DNA of 48,320 nucleotides. Source: an uncultured Clostridia bacterium. GTDB taxonomy: Bacteria; Bacillota; Clostridia; Oscillospirales; Acutalibacteraceae. The stretch spans positions 1 through 48,320 of the forward strand of contig CANRNQ010000018.1 in the NCBI GenBank assembly GCA_947632045.1, given 5' to 3'. This document shows, piece after piece, positions 42,429 through 48,320 of the stretch (position 1 is its first letter; the number at the start of each line of letters is the position of its first letter). The notes beneath the pieces were generated by a model. The model was given only the letters and a program-made list of their open reading frames with translations, had not been told where the DNA came from and searched no databases. Made by a program: the position numbers and the translations under genes.

Positions 42429-43447
42429 ACACAGCCTTTCTGAAAAAGCTATGTATGACCTATGGCATATCGGGCGACGAAAGAAAAGTGCGGGAGCTTA
42501 TCGAAAAGAGGATAAAGGACTGCGGCGCGGAGATAAGCGTCGACGCCATGGGCAATCTGCTCGTATTCAAAAGGGGAAAGAAGAGAGCTAAAAACAAGGT
42601 TCTGCTCTCAGCCCATATGGACGAGGTGGGGTTTATCGTTTCGGGAATAAATTCGGACGGCACGCTTAGAATCGAAAGCGTAGGCGGGATCGACAGAAAA
42701 GCCGCTTACGGCAAAAGGGTCGCGGTCGGGAGCTCCGCCGTAAGCGGCGTGGTATCAGTAAAGCCCATACATTTGCTTAAAAGCGATGAAAAGGACACGG
42801 TAATACAAATAGACAAAATGGCGGTCGACATAGGCACGGATTCGCGCGAGGAAACGCTGAGATACGCTTCATACGGCGACAGCGTATGCTTTGCGGCGAA
42901 TTACAGCGAGGAGAACGGGGTAATAATGGCAAAGGCGCTCGACGACAGAGCCGGCTGTTTTATACTGACCGAAATACTCCGCGGCGAGCTTGAATACGAC
43001 CTCTATTTTTCCTTTGTCGTTCAGGAGGAGGTAGGGCTTCGCGGAGCTAAGGCGGCGGCGTACACCATCGACCCCAAATTTGCGATCGTAGTTGAAGCCA
43101 CAACAGCCTCCGACGTACCGGGCTGCGACGATACCAATAATGTTTGCAGCGTAGGGGAGGGCGCAGTTCTCTCGTTTATGGACAGGGCTACTATATATGA
43201 CAGGGAATGTCTTGCGCTCGCACTTAAAACGGCGGAGGAGAAAAATATTCCCGTTCAGCTCAAAAGAGCGGTAGCGGGCGGCAACGATGCCGGAGCCATA
43301 CACTCGTCGCGCGGAGGCGTAAGAACAATGGCTGTTTCACTGCCTTGCAGGTATATACATTCGCAGACGGGGCTTGTATCAAAGTCGGATATTGAAAGCG
43401 CCTATAACATCGTGCTCGAGTCCGCGATGAAGCTCGCGGTAATGTGA
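42422..43447 (+). CDS. M42 family metallopeptidase (second of two)
   Basis: A 341-residue paralogue of the preceding gene. Ligands: LSAHMDEVGFIV, KALDDRAGCFIL, VQEEVGLRGAKAA, VVEATTASDVPG (Glu) and CRYIHSQTG. The DDR motif and the Glu at the fourth ligand fit the classical M42 consensus better than the first copy. The two genes are coupled by overlap and may form mixed or separate TET assemblies with different substrate preferences. Role: final digestion of cytoplasmic peptides. Confidence 0.92.
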   Translation: MLNTAFLKKLCMTYGISGDERKVRELIEKRIKDCGAEISVDAMGNLLVFKRGKKRAKNKVLLSAHMDEVGFIVSGINSDGTLRIESVGGIDRKAAYGKRVAVGSSAVSGVVSVKPIHLLKSDEKDTVIQIDKMAVDIGTDSREETLRYASYGDSVCFAANYSEENGVIMAKALDDRAGCFILTEILRGELEYDLYFSFVVQEEVGLRGAKAAAYTIDPKFAIVVEATTASDVPGCDDTNNVCSVGEGAVLSFMDRATIYDRECLALALKTAEEKNIPVQLKRAVAGGNDAGAIHSSRGGVRTMAVSLPCRYIHSQTGLVSKSDIESAYNIVLESAMKLAVM

Positions 43448-43454
43448 TGATAAG

Positions 43455-44204
43455 ATGATAAAGCTTATAGAAGATCTCGAGGCAGTAAAGACGACGGAGC
43501 CGATAAACCCTTACTCTATCAGAATAAACGCCCTCGCAATCGCATATGCCAAAACCGGCGTTTGCTCATTTTACCGCGACGATGAAACTGGCGCTGCTAT
43601 GACAAAATACGGAAACGTACTTATTTATAACGGACAAATTCCCCTTGATTTTGAGGAAATCGGCGCGTTTTGCCGCGCCGTCGGCGTAAAAGCTCTGCTG
43701 TGCGACGGCGATTTTCAATGCGACTGTTTCAGCAATGCCTGCGGCACGGTTTTAAAGCTTGGAGAAACGCTAAATTATAGCTCTTCCTTAAGCTCGGTTA
43801 ATATTGAATTTAACAGCGGGCTGCGCGAGATATACGGGCTATTGCAGAGAAATATGTTTAACGACCGCTCAAAGCTCGCGTTTGAGGATTTTTATGTCGA
43901 TATGTCGCACAGGATAAGACACGGCTGCGCGCAAAGCAGTATACTGAAAATTGACGGAGCGCCCCGCTCCTGCGCCTTAGCGGCGTTTACATATGACGAC
44001 GGAGCGGTGATATCCTCTGTGTGTACCGAAAAAGGCTTCAGGGGCAAGGGGCTTGGCAGTCTTGCCGTCGCGGAACTGATAAAAAGCCTGAGCGCGCAAA
44101 ATATAGGCGAGATATTTATTAATATAGAAGATGACGAGCTGCTTAAATTTTATGGACGGCTCGGATTTTATAAATGGGGAAAATGGCAGGAAATTTATTT
44201 TTAG
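43455..44204 (+). CDS. GNAT family N-acetyltransferase with unrecognised N-terminal half
   Basis: A 249-residue protein. The C-terminal part (~150-249) is a GNAT domain: ALAAFTYDDGAVISSVCTEK, the acetyl-CoA loop KGFRGKGLGSLAVAEL, and INIEDDELLKFYGRLGFYKW. The N-terminal ~140 residues could be a degenerate second GNAT fold, but no motif was recognised. It lies eight bases after the M42 pair and 10 bases before the Alum_res gene, in one transcript. Target unknown. Confidence 0.8.
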   Translation: MIKLIEDLEAVKTTEPINPYSIRINALAIAYAKTGVCSFYRDDETGAAMTKYGNVLIYNGQIPLDFEEIGAFCRAVGVKALLCDGDFQCDCFSNACGTVLKLGETLNYSSSLSSVNIEFNSGLREIYGLLQRNMFNDRSKLAFEDFYVDMSHRIRHGCAQSSILKIDGAPRSCALAAFTYDDGAVISSVCTEKGFRGKGLGSLAVAELIKSLSAQNIGEIFINIEDDELLKFYGRLGFYKWGKWQEIYF

Positions 44205-44214
44205 CGAGGTAAAA

Positions 44215-45492
44215 ATGGAAAACAACTTCTTTAGTTTCGATAAAAGAATTTTAGACGCGTCCCAAAAGGCGCTCGAGCTCTGCAAAAATGAGCTTGAAAA
44301 AATTGACGAAATTCAAGATTACAATCAAAACAAGATGCTTTACGCCTTTCAAAAGGCGCAGGTGAGCGAGAGCCATCTTCTCGCCTCCACCGGCTACGGC
44401 TACGGCGACCGAGGCAGGGAAGTGCTCGACGAGATATACGCCGCCGTCTTTGACGCTGAGGACGCGCTTGTAAGGCATAACTTTGTCAGCGGCACGCACA
44501 CGCTCGAAACCGCGCTGTTCGGTATACTTAGACCGGGCGACAAAATGCTGTCGGTCACTGGAACGCCTTATGATACCATAAGGCCGGTAATAGGAATCGA
44601 CGGAGAGGGAAACGGCAAGGGGAACTTAAAGGACTTCGGAATAGAGTACAGCGAGGTCGCCCTGAGAAGCGACGGCGCGCCGGATTATGAGGCGATTGAG
44701 AAATCCATAGACCCGTCGATAAAAATGGTCTACATACAGCGCTCGCGCGGATACAGCCTAAGACCCTCGCTGAATTGTGAGGAAATATCAAAAATCGCAG
44801 AAATAGCAAAAAGGAAAGCGCCGAACGCCGTCGTTATGCTTGATAACTGCTACGGCGAGTTTATAGAAAAGGAACAGCCGCTATCTCACGGCGTAGATTT
44901 AATGGGCGGATCCCTGATAAAAAATCCGGGCGGCGGAATAGCGCCCACCGGCGGATATATCGCAGGAAAGCGCGAGCTTGTAGAGCTTTGCGCATGCAGG
45001 CTGACAACTCCGGCGACGGGCAAAGAGGTCGGCGCGACCCTCGGCCACAACAGAGAGCTGTTTATGGGCGCGTTTAACGCACCCATGGTGAGCTGTGAGG
45101 CGCTCAAGACGGCGGTATTTGCGGCGGCGCTTTTTGAAATTCTCGGATTTGAGGTGTCGCCGAGGTATAACGAGCGCAGGGGAGATATAATTCAGGTTAT
45201 AAAGCTGAAAAATGCGGCGGCGCTCGAGGCGTTCTGCCGAGGCATACAGAAGGCGGCGCCAGTTGATTCCTTCGTAACGCCGGAGGCTTGGGATATGCCC
45301 GGCTATAACTGCAAGGTCATAATGGCGGCGGGGGCTTTTACGCTCGGCTCGTCTATCGAGCTATCCGCCGACGCGCCGCTTCGCGAGCCGTTTGCCTGCT
45401 GGATGCAGGGAGGAATAAACTTTCCCGCTGGAAAGACGGGGGTCATGCTCGCCGCGCAGTCAATGCTCGAAAGCGGAGAGCTGGTATTGTGA
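44215..45492 (+). CDS. PLP-dependent methionine gamma-lyase-like protein (Alum_res family)
   Basis: A 425-residue fold-type I PLP enzyme of the aluminium-resistance family (PF06838), often annotated as methionine gamma-lyase family protein. Landmarks: ASTGYGYGDRGREVLDEIYA near the N terminus, VSGTHTLETALFGILRPGD, RSRGYSLRPSL, VMLDNCYGEF and the PLP Lys in GGSLIKNPGGGIAPTGGY. The ATG at 44215 is chosen for GAGG five bases upstream. The true substrate in this family is not settled. Last gene of the murD run. Confidence 0.88.
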   Translation: MENNFFSFDKRILDASQKALELCKNELEKIDEIQDYNQNKMLYAFQKAQVSESHLLASTGYGYGDRGREVLDEIYAAVFDAEDALVRHNFVSGTHTLETALFGILRPGDKMLSVTGTPYDTIRPVIGIDGEGNGKGNLKDFGIEYSEVALRSDGAPDYEAIEKSIDPSIKMVYIQRSRGYSLRPSLNCEEISKIAEIAKRKAPNAVVMLDNCYGEFIEKEQPLSHGVDLMGGSLIKNPGGGIAPTGGYIAGKRELVELCACRLTTPATGKEVGATLGHNRELFMGAFNAPMVSCEALKTAVFAAALFEILGFEVSPRYNERRGDIIQVIKLKNAAALEAFCRGIQKAAPVDSFVTPEAWDMPGYNCKVIMAAGAFTLGSSIELSADAPLREPFACWMQGGINFPAGKTGVMLAAQSMLESGELVL

Positions 45493-45536
45493 TAAAATAA
45501 AAATGACAAAAAATATCTTTAAAAGGAACACGGAAG

Positions 45537-45584
45537 TAAAAAAATCAGCTTTCCATACTGCCGTCAAGGCGGTGCGGAAAGCTG
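45537..45584 (-). terminator. Terminator of pyrB
   Basis: On the minus strand CAGCTTTCC (45584-45576) pairs with GGAAAGCTG (45554-45546), with an inner ACCGCC/GGCAGT stem (one G-T pair), followed by ATTTTTTTA. Confidence 0.8.
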
Positions 45585-45625
45585 TGCTTGCGTTATAATA
45601 TAAAATAAGCATACGCGCGGAAGAC

Positions 45626-46696
45626 TTATATAAGCATTCTGTTGTCGCAGTACATACAAGTGAGCATATCGCCGGAATTTTTAAAAGTATGCGGGAGATA
45701 AGCCTCTCTGTTTGTTATGCAGTTGGGATTGTCGCATCTGTTTACCCGGTCGTCGGCGGGAAGCTTTACCTGCTTTTTTTCAGCGGGCTCGTTGAGCATG
45801 AGATAAATCAAAGCCATTCGGGCGTACATGCCGTAAACGGCTTGCTTAAAGTAAACGGCGCGAGGGTCGTTGTCAACGTCCGAAGAGATCTCGTCTACGC
45901 GGGGGAGGGGGTGCAGAATTTTAAGCGACTGCTTACCGAGACTGAGCTTTTTTGTGTCGAGCACATAAACTCCGCTCTGCTTTAAATATTCCTCCTCGCT
46001 GCTGAAGCGCTCTCTCTGTATTCTCGTCATATAGAGAACGTCGAGCATTGGCATGGCGTCGCTGAGATTATCGTGCTCCGTATAACGGCAGCCGGAGGCC
46101 TTGAGTATGGACTTGATGTAGCCCGGCACCTTTAAATCGCGCGTGGAAACAAGAATAAACTCGTTTCCCTCAAAATGGCTCATTGTTTTTATCAGCGAGT
46201 GAACGGTTCTGCCGTTTTTCAAATCTCCGCAAAGACCGATTTTAAGGTGATCAAGTCTGCCTATCTCGTTATAAAGAGTGACAACGTCTGTGAGCGTTTG
46301 AGTCGGATGAAGATGGCCGCCGTCGCCCGCGTTGATTATAGGAACGTCGGAAAAAAGACTCGCAGCCTTGGCGGCTCCTTCAGCCGGATGCCGCATTGCG
46401 ATTATATCCGCATAGCCGCTTATTATTTTGATCGTATCCTTTAGATTTTCACCCTTTGCCACCGATGAATTCATAGGGTTGTCAAAGCCGATGGTGTTCC
46501 CGCCAAGGCGCATCATTGCAGTCTGAAACGACATCTGAGTCCTTGTGGACGGCTCATAAAAAAGAGTGGCGAGAATCCTTCCGCGGCAACATTCCTTGTA
46601 AGCCTCCGGGTTCTTTTTTATTTTACAGGCAAGCTCAATTATAGAGCCGAGCTTGTCCGTTGAAACCTCTTCAAGGTCTATAAGATTGTTAAGCAT
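45626..46696 (-). CDS. pyrB: Aspartate carbamoyltransferase with PyrI-like zinc tail
   Basis: Commits carbamoyl phosphate and aspartate to pyrimidine synthesis. Residues ~1-305 are the catalytic chain: carbamoyl phosphate motif FYEPSTRTQMSFQTAM, HPAEGAAKAA, GDGGHLHPTQTLTD, LCGDLKNGRTVHSL and ILHPLPRVDEI. The last ~37 residues hold C321-x4-C326 and C347-x2-C350 in a setting (CDNPNCITN, CMYCD) that closely resembles the zinc domain of the regulatory subunit PyrI. The allosteric nucleotide domain of PyrI is absent and no pyrI is adjacent. GGAGG lies eight bases before the ATG. No PyrR attenuator was seen. Confidence 0.93.
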   Translation of the reverse strand: MLNNLIDLEEVSTDKLGSIIELACKIKKNPEAYKECCRGRILATLFYEPSTRTQMSFQTAMMRLGGNTIGFDNPMNSSVAKGENLKDTIKIISGYADIIAMRHPAEGAAKAASLFSDVPIINAGDGGHLHPTQTLTDVVTLYNEIGRLDHLKIGLCGDLKNGRTVHSLIKTMSHFEGNEFILVSTRDLKVPGYIKSILKASGCRYTEHDNLSDAMPMLDVLYMTRIQRERFSSEEEYLKQSGVYVLDTKKLSLGKQSLKILHPLPRVDEISSDVDNDPRAVYFKQAVYGMYARMALIYLMLNEPAEKKQVKLPADDRVNRCDNPNCITNREAYLPHTFKNSGDMLTCMYCDNRMLI

Positions 46697-47025
46697 ATTT
46701 TCAGCCTCCCTGTTTATATGAATTATATCATATAATTTTATAATTTAATTACAAACCGCATAAAACGCGGCTTTTGAGTATAAAAAACACTTACTACACC
46801 ATTTAAAAAAAATAACCCTGTATGTAAATGTCTTTCTAAGTTAATATTTTTTACATTTACAAAAACAAAAAAATTAAGATTGCTTTTGTCATTTCCTAAC
46901 ATTTGTTTGCATATATCCTATCCGCGCAGGTGGCAAGATGATCGCCGCCGTTTACGAATATTATATCACACCTTGCAGAAATATCAATGATTTAAGGGGG
47001 AATTGGGGTTATAGTACAACTTTTT
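46697..47025. other. Non-coding A+T-rich spacer
   Basis: No gene supported. A TATAAT-like box on the minus strand (about 46724-46732) may serve pyrB. TGTAAATGT (46823-46831) and ACATTTACA (46853-46861) form a nine-base inverted repeat. An AAGGGGG ribosome-site-like string at 46994-47000 precedes the broken antitoxin. Confidence 0.45.
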
Positions 47026-47226
47026 ATGGGTTTAGATATGTCAAGTGCTGTAAATTTGTTTCTGCACCAGTGTGTTCTTCGCGGAGGTTTGCCTTTCGCG
47101 GTGGAGCTTCCCCAATATAGCGACAGGGCTCTCCGAGCAATGGCTGAAGCAAAAGAAATATCTCGTGACTCTTACGTCAAGGGATACGACAGCATGGAAG
47201 AGTTAAAGGCGGCGCTTGAGGATTGA
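47026..47226 (+). pseudogene. RelB/DinJ-type antitoxin, N-terminus lost
   Basis: The 66-codon frame reads MGLDMSSAVNLFLHQCVLRG, then LPFAVELP and a C-terminal helix ending ELKAALED. This is the RelB/DinJ pattern from the second helix onward. The usual 20-25 residues before GLDMSSA, which form the DNA-binding strand and first helix, are missing: the frame upstream meets a stop at 46993 with no suitable start. No toxin follows. It is either a solitary remnant or, less likely, a short functional relic. Confidence 0.7.
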
Positions 47227-47245
47227 TGTATAAAACACCTACAAA

Positions 47246-47280
47246 AACGGACTGCGCGTACAAAATACGCACAGTCCGTT
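47246..47280 (+). terminator. Hairpin after the antitoxin remnant
   Basis: AACGGACTG (47246-47254) pairs with CAGTCCGTT (47272-47280), extended by GCGTA/TACGC, followed by a weak TATATATT. Likely the old toxin-antitoxin terminator. Confidence 0.55.
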
Positions 47281-47339
47281 TATATATTAATTAGGAAGGA
47301 GTTATCGGCAGGGCGTTTTAGAGCGCTCTACTGAATACA

Positions 47340-47679
47340 ATGAAAAAGAAAATCATAAATTACATTGCAGAACGAAAATGGTTACTTGCAATTTCCTTTG
47401 TGCTTTTGCTTGCGGTTATCGCTTTAGTGATACGATGCGATTATTTAACGAAATAGGTTAGTCGCGCGTATATAATCGAAAATGTTACAGCGACAACAGT
47501 AAAATAGAATGTTACAAAATCAAACCGACAAAGAAAATCTTGAAATAGATCTGAAAACTGCCGCAATCAAATTTATTGACGCGAGCTATAACTATGACGA
47601 AAAAGCAATACAACACCCGAAAAACGTGGCTCAGAGAACCTGCCGCCGGGTACGGTGGGTCAATTCAAGCGATAGATAA
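47340..47679 (+). pseudogene. Decayed gene for a single-pass membrane protein
   Basis: From the ATG at 47340 the frame reads MKKKIINYIAERKWLL and a membrane segment (AISFVLLLAVIALVI), then meets TAG at 47454 and a second TAG about 50 bases later. From 47509 another frame reads QTDKENLEIDLKTAAIKFID followed by ASYNYDEKAIQ, a plausible continuation of an extracytoplasmic domain, and ends at 47679. Two stops and a frameshift point to decay. A good ribosome site (AGGAAGGAG, 47293-47301) lies about 38 bases too far upstream. The 250 bases that follow show nothing recognisable. Confidence 0.45.
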
Positions 47680-47930
47680 GCGCCACTTTTCAAAGCCTTA
47701 TACGACGATCGCCTTTTTGTTCCTTCGTTTTTTATGCGAGAGGCTTAAAAATATTTAATAATATATTGCGATTTTTATTGCGATTTAATATTGAGCGTGA
47801 TAAAATAAATTGTAAAATAATTGTTGGCTTATTATTACTGCTTAAAAATTATTCTACAAAATAATAATTGAGGCGCTGACAATGCTTTATAAATGCTTTA
47901 TATCAGAGCCTTGGATTGAGGAGGACGTTT

Positions 47931-48320
47931 ATGAACAAGAAACTAAAGCTCGGCAAGAAAACCGTTTCCCTGCTGCTTTCGGCGCTTATCTCCTTCGGCG
48001 CTTTCTGCGGTATACCGATAAGCGCAGCGGCTGAGGAAAACAACGTCGCGCAGAGCGAGGAGCTCACCGGAGCTGCGCTCGATGAAATTGATGATTACGG
48101 CAAAAACAAGGGTATGCCGCTTTCCGTCGGCGAGTTAACCCCCTTTGTATATGCGGTTTTTGACGATGAAACGATCGAGATCATGGGCTATGACGGCAAT
48201 GAAGCACAGCTTGATATTCCCAAAGAAATAGACGGAAAAAAAGTGACTGAAATCGGGGACGAGGCTTTTCAAAACAACGCAAGTCTTGAAAGCGTGACTA
48301 TTCCCGATGGTGTGCAGGAA
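47931..48320 (+). CDS. Secreted BspA-like leucine-rich repeat protein, cut by window end
   Basis: The frame opens at ATG 47931 with GAGGAGG about six bases upstream and stays open to the window edge (130 codons seen). It begins with a clear signal peptide: MNKKLKLGKK, a hydrophobic stretch to about residue 30, and an SAAA cleavage region. After an acidic linker the sequence IEIMGYDGNEAQLDIPKEID, then KVTEIGDEAFQNNASLESV and TIPDGV, is the start of BspA/LRR_5-type leucine-rich repeats. Such proteins are common surface adhesins or cell-wall proteins in gut Clostridia. The C-terminal part, including any anchor, lies outside the window. Confidence 0.85.
   Translation, partial: MNKKLKLGKKTVSLLLSALISFGAFCGIPISAAAEENNVAQSEELTGAALDEIDDYGKNKGMPLSVGELTPFVYAVFDDETIEIMGYDGNEAQLDIPKEIDGKKVTEIGDEAFQNNASLESVTIPDGVQE

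Noticed and set aside
46823..46861. Nine-base inverted repeat as a regulator operator for pyrB
   Set aside because: It is A+T-rich, 130 bases from the gene and matches no known pyr operator; it may be a chance pairing in A+T-rich DNA.

Overview
The window looks like chromosomal DNA of a spore-forming, moderate-GC Firmicute of the class Clostridia, probably an Oscillospiraceae/Ruminococcaceae-type gut anaerobe. The main signs are a CwlJ/GerQ spore-germination pair, a CdaA-CdaR pair, a clostridial-type 6S RNA, GTG and TTG starts behind strong AGGAGG-like sites, a DUF3343/cysteine desulfurase pair, and a BspA-like leucine-rich secreted protein at the right edge. No phage, conjugative element or CRISPR array was seen. 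Most of the window is core metabolism, with a few accessory patches. Family assignments come from reading motifs by eye; no database search was possible.

Layout. 1-2.7 kb: a large secreted peptidoglycan hydrolase (GH25 + CHAP + five CW_7-like repeats + LysM). 2.9-6.7 kb: cvpA-pgsA-clpE operon. 6.8-7.4 kb: relic of a group II intron without a maturase gene. 7.7-8.9 kb (minus): cwlJ-gerQ. 9.1-11.8 kb (minus): accessory cassette of a stand-alone adenylation enzyme, a GNAT and a siderophore-esterase-like hydrolase, with a possible 33-residue membrane peptide, directly behind queA-tgt (11.8-14.0 kb, minus). 14.2-17.5 kb: lysine/diaminopimelate operon asd-dapA-dapB plus a free-standing double-ACT protein. 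17.6-20.9 kb: ppk-pfk. 21.0-22.4 kb: DUF3343-cysteine desulfurase, whose ribosome site lies inside a terminator-like hairpin. 22.5-24.6 kb: cdaA-cdaR. 24.8-26.6 kb (minus): RING-finger membrane protein and galU. 26.8-31.9 kb: DUF951-prfA, tsaC-coaE-lytic transglycosylase, M18 aminopeptidase. 32.0-32.3 kb: broken RelB/RelE-type pair. 32.3-35.2 kb (minus): TPP riboswitch-thiC-HAD phosphatase-thiD. 35.3-38.5 kb (minus): L,D-transpeptidase, divergent gpsA, split TauE/SafE exporter. 38.6-39.2 kb (minus): 6S RNA and DUF1292. 39.3-39.9 kb: an orphan promoter-to-terminator unit. 40.0-45.5 kb: murD, two M42 peptidases, GNAT, Alum_res-family PLP enzyme. 45.6-46.7 kb (minus): pyrB with a PyrI-like zinc tail. 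47-48.3 kb: decayed genes, then the start of the BspA-like protein.

How the genes fit together. Several units serve the envelope: asd/dap (diaminopimelate), murD, the L,D-transpeptidase, the lytic transglycosylase, the large lysin, pgsA, galU and the c-di-AMP synthase cdaA. Others serve translation fidelity and tRNA modification (queA, tgt, prfA, tsaC) and cofactors (thiC, thiD, coaE, cysteine desulfurase). The least explained parts are the adenylation/GNAT/esterase cassette, the RING-DUF2628 protein next to galU, the solo ACT protein, the orphan transcription unit at 39.3-39.9 kb, the hairpin that buries the DUF3343 ribosome site, and the ORF-less group II intron.
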